Position numbers and translations under genes: made by a program. This document shows, piece after piece, positions 7,471-14,184 of a stretch of 16,156 bases of DNA; the first letter of the stretch is position 1, and each line of letters opens with the position of its first letter. Under the pieces are notes generated by a model. That model made no database searches and was not told where the DNA came from. It worked only from the letters and a program-made list of their open reading frames with translations. Source of the DNA: Bacillota bacterium (GTDB taxonomy: Bacteria; Bacillota; Clostridia; Christensenellales; Aristaeellaceae); assembly GCA_023392755.1 (NCBI GenBank), contig JAEWNM010000181.1, forward strand, positions 1 to 16,156. The letters run 5' to 3'.

Positions 7471-8391
7471 GTGGAGACAAAATCAAGGCTCAACCGTTTT
7501 CAATTGATGATGCTGCTTCTCCCCGGCCTTTGCATCTTCTGCCTTTTCACGGTGTATCCCATCCTGCGGCTGTTTTTAATGAGTTTTTTTGACTGGAATT
7601 TCGGTTCCATATTGCATCAGCCCTTCATAGGCCTGAGCAATTATCGCGATGTGCTGGGTGATGGGTACTTTTGGATTACCTTTACCAATACATTGGTGTA
7701 TACACTGGTGACCGTTCCCGGACAGATGGCTATCGGCCTTTTAACCGCAGTGCTCATCCATGGCATCTCCAGGCTTAAAATCACATTCCGGGTCATTCAG
7801 TACCTTCCCGTCATTACCTCCTGGGTTATCGCCTCGCTGGTATTCCGATACGTTTTCAATACAGAAGGGCTGTTAAACTATTTTCTTACACGGGTACTGC
7901 ATGTGACGCACGCCAATATCCGCTGGCTCGACAGCCGCTGGTCCGGCCTGACCGTCGCCATGATCCTGGGCATATGGAAGGGTGTCGGCTGGAACATGGT
8001 GGTTTTTCTGGCCGCATTGCAGCAGGTCCCCACAGATTTGTATGAAGCGGCGGATATTGACGGCTGCAGTGCATGGCACAAATTTCTCCGGGTAACGCTG
8101 CCCTCCATCAGGGGGACCATTCTCTTCGCACTTATCATGCTCACCATCGGCGGGTTCAACGTGTTCACATCCATCCGCATGATTACAGGCGGCAAGCCCG
8201 CCCACCTGACGGATACGCTGCTTACATGGATGTACTACAAGGCGTTCAGCACGGGTAAATTTGGGTATACCGCCGCGCTGAGCTTTATCATGGCGCTGTC
8301 TTTAGGGATACTCGCAATCTTTCAGTTCAGGGCGATGAAATCCAAAGACGCGCAGGGAGGGCTATCGCATGAAAAGAAACAGCGCACGTAA
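7471..8391 (+). CDS. Sugar ABC transporter permease (MalF/UgpA-like)
   Basis: 306 residues if started at GTG 7471, giving the usual short charged N-terminus before the first membrane segment (LMMLLLPGLCIFCLFTVYPI). GGGGTG lies five bases upstream. The frame extends up to TTG 7414, but that start has no ribosome site and lies next to the repeat arm of the intercistronic stem. About six membrane segments are visible. The cytoplasmic EAA loop, which docks the ATPase, reads YEAADIDGCSAWHKFLRVTLP. An ITSWVIASLVFRYVF stretch and a terminal FQFRAMKSKD are also typical. It pairs with the next permease, whose start overlaps its end by 23 bases. No ATP-binding subunit is encoded nearby, so a shared MsmK/UgpC-type ATPase is likely used. 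The start codon is the main uncertainty. Confidence 0.88.
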   Translation: METKSRLNRFQLMMLLLPGLCIFCLFTVYPILRLFLMSFFDWNFGSILHQPFIGLSNYRDVLGDGYFWITFTNTLVYTLVTVPGQMAIGLLTAVLIHGISRLKITFRVIQYLPVITSWVIASLVFRYVFNTEGLLNYFLTRVLHVTHANIRWLDSRWSGLTVAMILGIWKGVGWNMVVFLAALQQVPTDLYEAADIDGCSAWHKFLRVTLPSIRGTILFALIMLTIGGFNVFTSIRMITGGKPAHLTDTLLTWMYYKAFSTGKFGYTAALSFIMALSLGILAIFQFRAMKSKDAQGGLSHEKKQRT

Positions 8392-9220
8392 AGCCCGTGC
8401 CGCTTTGCTCAGATACATCCTTTTACTGCTGGGCGTGGCGGTTTCCACACTGCCCATGATTTACATGGTATCCACCTCTCTGCGCCCCAACGGCGCGCTG
8501 TACGAGTATCCGCCCCGCTTCTTTCCCAGGTGGGAGGCGCTGACGGTGGAAAATTACCAGTACATTATTACCCAGAGCAAATTCTATCTGAACTTTTTCA
8601 ACAGCGTTATCGTTTCTGTTTCCTCGGTGGCCATTGCAGCCTTCGTGTCCGCCGCCATGGCCTTTGTGATGGGCAAGTTCCATTTCCGGGGAAAGCGGCT
8701 TTTATTCGGCTTCATTATTCTCACCATGATCATCCCCGGCACCACTATGATCGTGCCGCAGTTCGAGCTGGCGGTGAAACTTGACCTGGTGAACAAGCTG
8801 TGGGGGCTGATTCCATTTTATGTGGCATGGGTAATCCCTTTCTCCACCTTCATGATCAAAGGGTTTATGGAGAATATACCCAACGAAATTACAGAGGCCA
8901 CCTATATCGACGGCGCCAGTGTGATGATAGTGTTTGGGAAAATCGCTTTGCCCCTGGCCAGTCCGGCAATTGCCTCTGTTTCCATATTTAATTTTCTGAC
9001 GGCGTGGGAGGAATACCCCTGGGCTAACACCGTTATCAATGACAACAGCCTGCGAACGCTTCCCATCGCTATCGCAGGCTTTTTCGGGCAGCACCAATTT
9101 ACGCAATGGGGCTATGTGTTTGCCATGTCCGTGCTGACGCTGATCCCCGTGGTGATCGTTTTCATCACCTTCCAGCGGTATTTTGTGGCGGGGCTTGCTT
9201 CAGGCAGTGTCAAGGGATAG
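8369..9220 (+). CDS. Sugar ABC transporter permease (MalG/UgpE-like)
   Basis: 283 residues from ATG 8369, with AGGGAGGG about ten bases upstream, inside the end of the first permease. The N-terminus is basic (MKRNSARKARAALLR), followed by about six membrane helices. The family features are clear: STSLRPNGALYEYPPRFFP after the first helix, the EAA loop EATYIDGASVMIVFGKIALP, ASVSIFNFLTAWEEYPWA, and the terminal FITFQRYFVAGLASGSVKG, close to the classic end of MalG-type permeases. It forms the membrane channel with the preceding permease for import of the bound oligosaccharide. It is the last gene of this operon; the next genes run on the opposite strand only ten bases beyond its stop, and no obvious terminator separates them. 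Confidence 0.93.
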   Translation: MKRNSARKARAALLRYILLLLGVAVSTLPMIYMVSTSLRPNGALYEYPPRFFPRWEALTVENYQYIITQSKFYLNFFNSVIVSVSSVAIAAFVSAAMAFVMGKFHFRGKRLLFGFIILTMIIPGTTMIVPQFELAVKLDLVNKLWGLIPFYVAWVIPFSTFMIKGFMENIPNEITEATYIDGASVMIVFGKIALPLASPAIASVSIFNFLTAWEEYPWANTVINDNSLRTLPIAIAGFFGQHQFTQWGYVFAMSVLTLIPVVIVFITFQRYFVAGLASGSVKG

Positions 9221-9230
9221 CTTATTTTGC

Positions 9231-9329
9231 TCAATCATGCTGCGTTTTCTTCATGCTGATTTTGTAGACAATGTAGAGCGCCACTGAAAAAAACGTAAGC
9301 TTGTATGCGATCAGTTTAATGCGATCCAT
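9231..9329 (-). CDS. Very small single-membrane-segment protein (32 residues)
   Basis: The minus-strand frame starts at ATG 9329 with a perfect GGAGG at 9341-9337, seven bases upstream, and stops at TGA 9233-9231. The product has a short basic start (MDRIK), a hydrophobic segment of about 18 residues (LIAYKLTFFSVALYIVYKI) and a short polar tail (SMKKTQHD), so it is probably a single-pass membrane peptide. It begins 23 bases after the stop of the 77-residue gene, which supports co-transcription. I do not recognise a family. The case for a real gene rests on the ribosome site, the clean membrane profile and gene order; chance cannot be excluded for so short a frame. Confidence 0.55.
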   Translation of the reverse strand: MDRIKLIAYKLTFFSVALYIVYKISMKKTQHD

Positions 9330-9352
9330 GGCGCGGCCTCCATTGCGGCGGC

Positions 9353-9586
9353 TTATTGAAGGTAGAAGCCAGGCACGCCGTCGTGAAGGCTTTTGACGGT
9401 GTGTTCTATACGCCGCCTGGCGTCTTCCCCGTCCGTACCGCTTTCCACGTACTTCAAAATACGCTTTTTTTCCTCCTGGGACATGGCGCCAAAGCGGCTG
9501 AAGGCCGCCTGATCCTCCATCAGCAGCATTCCAAGGCCAATGGGCATATCGCTGCCCAAACCCGCGCCGCTTGTATTGTTTTGCAT
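9353..9586 (-). CDS. Small conserved-looking hypothetical protein (77 residues)
   Basis: Starts at ATG 9586 with AAGGAG at 9601-9596, nine bases upstream. An in-frame longer version from 9688 has no comparable ribosome site. The middle reads PIGLGMLLMEDQAAFSRFGAM, then SQEEKKRILKYV and a helical tail ending PGFYLQ. This is the layout of small clostridial proteins of unknown function with a P-x-G-[FL]-G-M-x-L motif, a short Ala/Phe-containing stretch, and an acidic SEEE/K-type helix. That family resemblance is from memory. It is soluble, with no signal or membrane segment. The gene lies 132 bases after the Gfo/Idh dehydrogenase on the same strand and just before a 32-residue membrane peptide, with which it probably forms a unit. 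Function unknown. Confidence 0.75.
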   Translation of the reverse strand: MQNNTSGAGLGSDMPIGLGMLLMEDQAAFSRFGAMSQEEKKRILKYVESGTDGEDARRRIEHTVKSLHDGVPGFYLQ

Positions 9587-9718
9587 CTCTATCCGCTCCT
9601 TTCCGTGATGCATGCAGTTTTTCCGGCGGAAGGAGATTTGATTCCATGCGGCGCGGTTTCGCTTTTTATTCAGAGTAGCATTTGACAAATGATTGCGTCA
9701 GGCGGGAACCGGTGTGCG

Positions 9719-10882
9719 TCATGCGCCGTAAGTGCCCTTGACATCGGCATACACGCTCTCGCCCGTCTTGTGGCGCGATGCGGCTCTGCGCTTGTTCAGC
9801 TCGTCTAAGAAAAGCGCCTCGTCAAAGGGCAGGGTAACGGTTTTGTTCAACCAACCCGACAGGTGCATGGCATTGGAAAGCATCAAACCGTTAATGCCCT
9901 CCCGGCCGTCGGCAATCAGCCGCGTGCCGTGCAAAACGGAAGAAGCAAAGGCATTTAAAACGCCTGCATGCTGGGGGTTTTCGCCATCCAGATCCAACGG
10001 AATGCGGCGGCAGGGGGGCTTTGCAAAGCCGTCCCTGGCTGCAACACACCATTCCCGCTCATCCACCTCCAATTGATAAAAGGAAAGGTCGTTATCCTCG
10101 CAAACCAGCTTGCCGCGTGTGCCTGTAATCTCCAGCCGGTTGGTGCCCGGCGCATCGGCGGTGGTGGTGACAAACACGCCCGTGGCGCCGCCCGGGTATT
10201 CCAGATACGCGGTCACGTCGTCTTCCACCTCAATGTCATGCCATTTCCCCTCGTGCAAAAATGCCGTTACCGTCTTGGGCATGCCGCACAGCCACTGTAG
10301 CAAATCAAGCTGATGGGGGCACTGGTTCAGCAGTACGCCGCCGCCCTCGCCTTCCCAGGTAGCGCGCCAGGCTCCGGAATCGTAATAGTGCTGCGTTCTG
10401 TACCAGTCGGTAATCAGCCAGGATACGCGCTTGATTTTTCCGATTTCCCCGTTTTGTATCAACTCATGCATTTTGCGGTACAGACAGTTGGTGCGCTGGT
10501 TGAACATCATGCCAAAGACCAGTTCCCTGTGTTTGTCAGCTTCCTTTATCATTTCACGCACATCAAGGGTATACACGCCCGCGGGCTTTTCGCACAGCAC
10601 ATGCAGGCCGCTTTGAAAGGCCTGTATGGCCAATTGTGGATGCTGGTAATGGGGTGTGGCTACCACCACCGCGTCGCAGGTGCCGCTTTGTATAAGCTCG
10701 CTGCCCTCGCTAAAGACAGCCACGTCCTCGGGCAGGTTCGCCCTTGCCCAGTCCCGGCGGGCTCCGTTCCTGTCCGCCACGGCGGCAAGCGCAATTTCAG
10801 GCGTTTCCCCTTGAAGGATGCGTTCGCAATGGGCTGATCCAATATTGCCGGCGCCGATAATCCCAAGCTTCATCTTTTTCAT
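9719..10882 (-). CDS. Gfo/Idh/MocA-family NAD(P)-dependent oxidoreductase
   Basis: 387 residues from ATG 10882, which overlaps the upstream stop by one base (TAATG). A TTG two codons earlier is less likely. The N-terminal Rossmann fold has GAGNIG (residues 10-15) for NAD(P). CEKPAG (Glu98-Lys99-Pro100) is the family hallmark. GGGVLLNQCPHQLDLL carries the expected catalytic His190 and Asp193. In many relatives the first polar residue of that motif is Asp; here it is Asn186, a variant I have seen in Bacillota members. The C-terminal half is the alpha/beta substrate domain. Such enzymes oxidise or reduce a hydroxyl of a sugar, inositol or glycoside, often at C3. The partner encoded directly upstream is a TIM-barrel sugar epimerase, so the two probably act in sequence on one carbohydrate. 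The substrate is unknown. Confidence 0.93.
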   Translation of the reverse strand: MKKMKLGIIGAGNIGSAHCERILQGETPEIALAAVADRNGARRDWARANLPEDVAVFSEGSELIQSGTCDAVVVATPHYQHPQLAIQAFQSGLHVLCEKPAGVYTLDVREMIKEADKHRELVFGMMFNQRTNCLYRKMHELIQNGEIGKIKRVSWLITDWYRTQHYYDSGAWRATWEGEGGGVLLNQCPHQLDLLQWLCGMPKTVTAFLHEGKWHDIEVEDDVTAYLEYPGGATGVFVTTTADAPGTNRLEITGTRGKLVCEDNDLSFYQLEVDEREWCVAARDGFAKPPCRRIPLDLDGENPQHAGVLNAFASSVLHGTRLIADGREGINGLMLSNAMHLSGWLNKTVTLPFDEALFLDELNKRRAASRHKTGESVYADVKGTYGA

Positions 10883-11646
10883 TAGCAATAACCAAGCCCT
10901 TTCAAATAGTCATAACTGCGTTTCAGGCAAGCAAAGGGGCTGTCGCCATAGCAGTCATCCTGCTCTACCAGGATGTGCTTTGTTGTTCCCTGCCGCGCAA
11001 GCTGCCTCAGTATTCTTTCAAAATCGATGTTTCCTTCGCCCACGGCGGCCATCCGCTGCGTAAACCCCTTTACCGCCATATCCTTCAGGTGAACGCAGGG
11101 GATGCGGCCGGCAAGCTTTTCAATCCATGCGCACACATCCGCCCCCGCCGCCTGCACCCAATAGGTGTCCAGTGTGATGCCCATGATGTTGGCGGGCATA
11201 CTGTCAAGCATCGTATCCATCATGGTTTTTCCGCCGGGAAGGCGTTCCCACTCAAAGTTGTGGTTGTGATACATCAAAAGCTTTCCGGCTTCGCGCATTC
11301 TTTGGGCCGGTTCATAAAAATCGCATGCAAACCGGTCGATCCAATCCGCGCTGCGGTAGCGCTCCGGCATGGAGCCGATGCCGATATACCCGCAGCCCAA
11401 CACGTCGTGCTCCCGTATCACAGCATCCGTATCGGCCAATATTCTTTCAGGGTTGGTGTGTGTCAAAACAATGGCAAGACCGTTGTCGTCGCAGATGCTT
11501 CTGACCGTTTTAGGATCGATGGAGCCAATTCCGGAAAGCTGGACGGATGTATAGCCTATCAGGGCGATACGTTCCATGGCAATGCGAAAATCCCGCTCCG
11601 TTTGGGTGTATGCCCTGACCGTATAGCTCTGCGCGCCTATCATCAT
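10882..11646 (-). CDS. Sugar phosphate isomerase/epimerase family protein (xylose-isomerase-like TIM barrel)
   Basis: 254 residues from ATG 11646, chosen because GGAGGAG at 11661-11655 lies eight bases upstream; the frame runs further up but without a ribosome site. The N-terminus IGAQSYTVRAY matches the IGVQLYTxRD start common in this family. Metal- and substrate-site features follow: YHNHNFEWE in mid protein, GITLDTYW (Asp), VHLKDM (His, Asp) and ILVEQDD with Glu228 near the end. Members epimerise or isomerise sugars and inositols (IolE/IolI-like), and some act as lyases on 3-keto-glycosides. It is the first gene of the minus-strand operon and is translationally coupled to the dehydrogenase. 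It diverges from an AraC-family regulator that likely controls it. The exact reaction cannot be told from sequence. Confidence 0.9.
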   Translation of the reverse strand: MMIGAQSYTVRAYTQTERDFRIAMERIALIGYTSVQLSGIGSIDPKTVRSICDDNGLAIVLTHTNPERILADTDAVIREHDVLGCGYIGIGSMPERYRSADWIDRFACDFYEPAQRMREAGKLLMYHNHNFEWERLPGGKTMMDTMLDSMPANIMGITLDTYWVQAAGADVCAWIEKLAGRIPCVHLKDMAVKGFTQRMAAVGEGNIDFERILRQLARQGTTKHILVEQDDCYGDSPFACLKRSYDYLKGLGYC

Positions 11647-11674
11647 ATTGTATTCTCCTCCTTTATATAAACAG

Positions 11675-11703
11675 ATTCTACCTTGTTTTGCGCAAGATGT
11701 ACA
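11675..11703 (-). promoter_or_regulatory. Candidate promoter of the epimerase-dehydrogenase operon
   Basis: On the minus strand TGTACA (11703-11698) and TAGAAT (11680-11675) are 17 bases apart. A TTGCGCAA palindrome (11688-11695) sits inside the spacer. The predicted start near 11668 leaves a short leader of about 20 bases before ATG 11646. Confidence 0.5.
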
Positions 11704-11724
11704 TTGCGTTTTTGACAGACAATA

Positions 11725-11753
11725 TTGCATTGCGCACCATTCCGGGGTAGAAT
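11725..11753 (+). promoter_or_regulatory. Candidate promoter of the AraC-family regulator gene
   Basis: TTGCAT (11725-11730) and TAGAAT (11748-11753) are 17 bases apart, with the expected start about 25 bases before ATG 11786. The -10 box is the same as that of the divergent promoter. CATTGCG occurs at 11702-11708 and again at 11728-11734, touching the two -35 boxes, and is a candidate AraC-type binding element. Confidence 0.5.
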
Positions 11754-11785
11754 GGAAGCACACTTAAATCAAGGGCGGAGACCGT

Positions 11786-12556
11786 ATGACCCAACAGTAT
11801 CCTCCGGAGCATGTCAACGCCGCCCGCAGCGCAACGTATGATGTGTCCGTTTCCTGCAAGCTGCATTGCCATCCCCTGTACGAGCTGTATTATTTTATCA
11901 GCGGAACGGTGGATTATCTGGTTAACGGTGTGCTGTTCCATCCCAGGCCCGACAGCATGCTGCTGATGGCGCCCGGCACGTTCCATGAATGCCGCGTGAA
12001 GACTGCGGACAGGTATGAGCGCTTCACCCTGCATTTTGACGATGGCCAGATTCCTGAAAAAATCAGGGCGCAGCTGTTGCGCCCCTTTCATGCATCACCC
12101 ATCTATTATGAGAATGCGGCCTCTGTTCTGTATGAACTGACTGCGCTTAAGGCCTGCTATGACTATCCGGATGATCTGGCCGGCCCCGCGGTCAACGCGC
12201 GTCTTATAGCCCTGCTGTCGCAGATACTGAACCTGTACAGCCTCGTCAAGCCGCCGGAAACTGCCGCTGTGGATATGACGCTGCCCCAAAAGATTATCGC
12301 GCACATCAACACCCATTTCGCGGGCAAAATCACACTGGACATGCTGTCCCGGCAGTTTTACATGAGCAAGAACCAAATCAACCGCGTCTTTACCAAGGCC
12401 ACCGGCAGGCCGGTCATGGAATATGTGCGGCACAAGCGCATCGTGTATGCCCAGCATCTCCGTTCCATGGGCGTGCCCGCGGCGGAGGCGGCCTTAAGGG
12501 CCGGCTTTGACACCTACTCCACCTATTACAGGTTGATGCGGAAATGGAATGATTGA
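11786..12556 (+). CDS. AraC-family transcriptional regulator with cupin-type sensor domain
   Basis: 256 residues from ATG 11786, with GGCGGAG ending five bases upstream. Residues ~20-110 form the cupin-like sensor: HCHPLYELYYFISG, VDYLVNG, LLMAPGTFHECRV, RFTLHF. The C-terminal ~100 residues are the double helix-turn-helix DNA-binding domain: IIAHINTHFAGKITLDML, FYMSKNQINRVFTKATGRPV, EYVRHKRIVYAQHLR and AALRAGFDTYSTYYRLMRKW. Proteins of this kind usually activate carbohydrate genes on sensing a sugar. It is transcribed away from the epimerase-dehydrogenase pair across a 139-base spacer with repeated ATTGCG elements, so those genes are the probable targets. It is followed 47 bases later by a DUF1801 gene on the same strand. 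Confidence 0.93.
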   Translation: MTQQYPPEHVNAARSATYDVSVSCKLHCHPLYELYYFISGTVDYLVNGVLFHPRPDSMLLMAPGTFHECRVKTADRYERFTLHFDDGQIPEKIRAQLLRPFHASPIYYENAASVLYELTALKACYDYPDDLAGPAVNARLIALLSQILNLYSLVKPPETAAVDMTLPQKIIAHINTHFAGKITLDMLSRQFYMSKNQINRVFTKATGRPVMEYVRHKRIVYAQHLRSMGVPAAEAALRAGFDTYSTYYRLMRKWND

Positions 12557-12603
12557 GAAAGCGCGGGCAGTTGCGCACTATGCCGCAATGGAGGAGAAAA
12601 GAC

Positions 12604-12999
12604 ATGGATCATAATCGGGAAGCACCAAATACCGTTGACGCCTATATCGCACAGTTTCCTTCGGAAATCCAGGCGGTCATGCAGGCCATGCGGAAGGCTG
12701 TCAGGGAGGCGGCGCCTGAAGCCGGTGAAAAAATCAGCTGGCAGATGCCCACGTTCACGTATCATGGCAATCTGGTGCACTTTGCCGGCAGCAAAAACCA
12801 CCTGGGCTTTTACCCCGGCCCCAGCGGCGTCGCACATTTTCTGGGCGAGCTGACGGAGTATAAAACATCAAAGGGAGCCATACAGTTCCCCTACACAAAA
12901 CTCCTGCCGCTGGAGTTGATTGGGCGGATTGTAAAATACCGTATGGCAGAAAACGAAAAGTGGGCCGCGGAAAAGGCGGAGAAAAGAAGGCAGACGTAA
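12604..12999 (+). CDS. DUF1801 (YdhG-like) domain protein
   Basis: 131 residues from ATG 12604, with GGAGGAG about seven bases upstream; the frame extends upstream into the end of the regulator gene but without a ribosome site. The family pattern is clear: TVDAYIAQFPSEIQAVMQAM, AAPEAGEKISWQMPTF, GNLVHFAGSKNHLGFYP, KGAIQFPYTKLLPLELIGRIV and a charged C-terminal helix. DUF1801 proteins are small cytoplasmic proteins; one Bacillus member has been described as an iron (frataxin-like) chaperone, but this cannot be assumed here. The gene sits between the AraC regulator and an APH-fold kinase on the same strand, with no apparent link to sugar use. Confidence 0.9.
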   Translation: MDHNREAPNTVDAYIAQFPSEIQAVMQAMRKAVREAAPEAGEKISWQMPTFTYHGNLVHFAGSKNHLGFYPGPSGVAHFLGELTEYKTSKGAIQFPYTKLLPLELIGRIVKYRMAENEKWAAEKAEKRRQT

Positions 13000-13000
13000 G

Positions 13001-13016
13001 GCGGCTATCAAGCCGC
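13001..13016 (+). other. Short intercistronic hairpin
   Basis: GCGGCT (13001-13006), loop ATCA, AGCCGC (13011-13016): a perfect 6-base GC-rich stem with a tetraloop directly after the DUF1801 stop. It ends four bases before the GGAG of the next gene, has no T-tract after it and so is not a standard terminator. It could modulate translation of the kinase gene or mark an mRNA processing point. Confidence 0.4.
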
Positions 13017-13030
13017 ATTTGGAGAAACAT

Positions 13031-13987
13031 ATGGACCGCCTGAAGAGCATTCTCAGGGAGTACTATGCCCTGGAGCCGCATCGGATCAGTCCCATGAAGG
13101 GCGGTTGGTCCGCGCTTGCATACAAGGTGGAGTGCAAGGGGTGCAGCTATTTTTTAAAGGTTTATGAAAAAAAGAACGCAGGCACAGCTTATTGGACGGC
13201 GCTGCTTGATGAGTATATGCCTGTGCTGGCCTGGCTGAGCCAAGAGACCGCCCTCACGGGGAGAGTGCCAAACCCTGTGCCGACCCGGGAATGCCGCTGG
13301 TATTGCCGGGATGCAGGCTGCATATACGTGCTCTTTGATTTCATCAATGGTGAAACGATGGGGGATCAGACCCTTTCGCATCAGCAAGTTCTGGAGCTTG
13401 CACGGATCATGGCGGAGCTGCACAAACTGGGCACTTTGATGCCCTTTCATATTCCCGGCATCGAAGAGGATTTTTCCCTTCCCTTCCTTGAAAAATTGAA
13501 AATGTTTCTGACCGGGGGCCTGCCCTTATCCCCGCCTGATTTGTGTGAAGCCGCATTGCCCCACGCAAGGCTGCTGCTTCGCGCAGCCACGGAGGCAGAG
13601 GAACTGGCCCATGCGCTGAAACGGTGCGAGCCAGCAAAAACCCTCTGCCATACGGACGCCCATGGTTTCAATGTCATGCACAGCGGCCATTTGATACTGA
13701 TCGACTGGGAAGGCATGCGGCTGGCTCCCGCAGAAGCCGACCTGTTCATGTTCTGTGGGCAGGAAAGCTGGGACACTTTTTATACGGAATATGCGAATCG
13801 GCGGGGAGGCTATGCGCTTGATTCCCTTGCCCTGCGCTATTATGTGCTCAGAAGGTTACTGGAGGACATCTGGGCTTTTGCTGAACGCCTGCTGTATGAC
13901 GGCCTATCCGGTGAGCAGCGGGCCAATGCTTTGAAATATCTGCGTTTTGGATGCGAGCAATTGAAGGACGAGCGTTTTTGGGGGTAG
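13031..13987 (+). CDS. Aminoglycoside phosphotransferase (APH)-fold kinase
   Basis: 318 residues from ATG 13031, six bases after GGAG (13021-13024); an in-frame TTG at 13019 is possible but would overlap that site. The protein-kinase-like fold is recognisable. A lobe with GGWSALAYKVE and YFLKVYEK provides the nucleotide-binding loop and Lys. The hinge region is IYVLFDFINGE. The catalytic loop is LCHTDAHGFNVM, with Asp209 and Asn214. The metal-binding motif is IDWEGMRLAPAEADLFMF, with Asp225. The last motif resembles APH(9)-like enzymes, which read VDWD...APKERDLMF. Such proteins phosphorylate hydroxyls of antibiotics, choline, homoserine or sugars. Being in this family does not show resistance; no resistance-gene context is present. 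It follows DUF1801 by 31 bases, probably in one transcript. Confidence 0.88.
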   Translation: MDRLKSILREYYALEPHRISPMKGGWSALAYKVECKGCSYFLKVYEKKNAGTAYWTALLDEYMPVLAWLSQETALTGRVPNPVPTRECRWYCRDAGCIYVLFDFINGETMGDQTLSHQQVLELARIMAELHKLGTLMPFHIPGIEEDFSLPFLEKLKMFLTGGLPLSPPDLCEAALPHARLLLRAATEAEELAHALKRCEPAKTLCHTDAHGFNVMHSGHLILIDWEGMRLAPAEADLFMFCGQESWDTFYTEYANRRGGYALDSLALRYYVLRRLLEDIWAFAERLLYDGLSGEQRANALKYLRFGCEQLKDERFWG

Positions 13988-14055
13988 GATGTATACCCTT
14001 TGGGGAAAAATAATGTTCATGAAATGGCCGGGAAACTTGCGTGAAAAAAATGTGA

Positions 14056-14084
14056 TTGAATTATTGTGCATCTAGTGCTACAAT
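14056..14084 (+). promoter_or_regulatory. Sigma-A-type promoter of the chemoreceptor gene
   Basis: TTGAAT (14056-14061) and TACAAT (14079-14084) are separated by 17 bases. The predicted start near 14091 gives a leader of about 94 bases. I saw no SigD/flagellar-type promoter here, although chemoreceptors often use one. Confidence 0.65.
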
Positions 14085-14184
14085 TACAGCAAAAATTTCC
14101 CTGCCTGTTGTTTCCTTTTTTCGCGCAGAGCCTGTCAGATTCGTCAATTACGTATCAATGGCTGTGACAAAGGAGCGTTTCATT

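Noticed and set aside
9587..9718. A dedicated promoter for the two small minus-strand genes
   Set aside because: The best candidates (CTGACG-18-TACTCT and a TTGTCA without a proper -10) are poor; read-through from the dehydrogenase is as likely.
9690..9724. Direct repeat TGACGCA downstream of the Gfo/Idh gene (minus strand) as a regulatory site or attachment site
   Set aside because: Seven bases repeated once at ~20 bases spacing can occur by chance, and no promoter or integrase context supports it.
10975..11670. A 231-codon plus-strand open frame opposite the epimerase
   Set aside because: The minus-strand gene has family motifs and a strong ribosome site; the plus-strand product is His/Arg-rich with no recognisable motif.
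13031..13987. Calling the APH-fold kinase an antibiotic-resistance gene
   Set aside because: The fold is shared by many metabolic kinases, and there is no mobile or resistance context; sequence alone does not support a resistance role.
13981..14001. GGGTA...TACCC after the kinase gene as a terminator
   Set aside because: Only a five-base stem with a seven-base loop and just three Ts after it; too weak to call.
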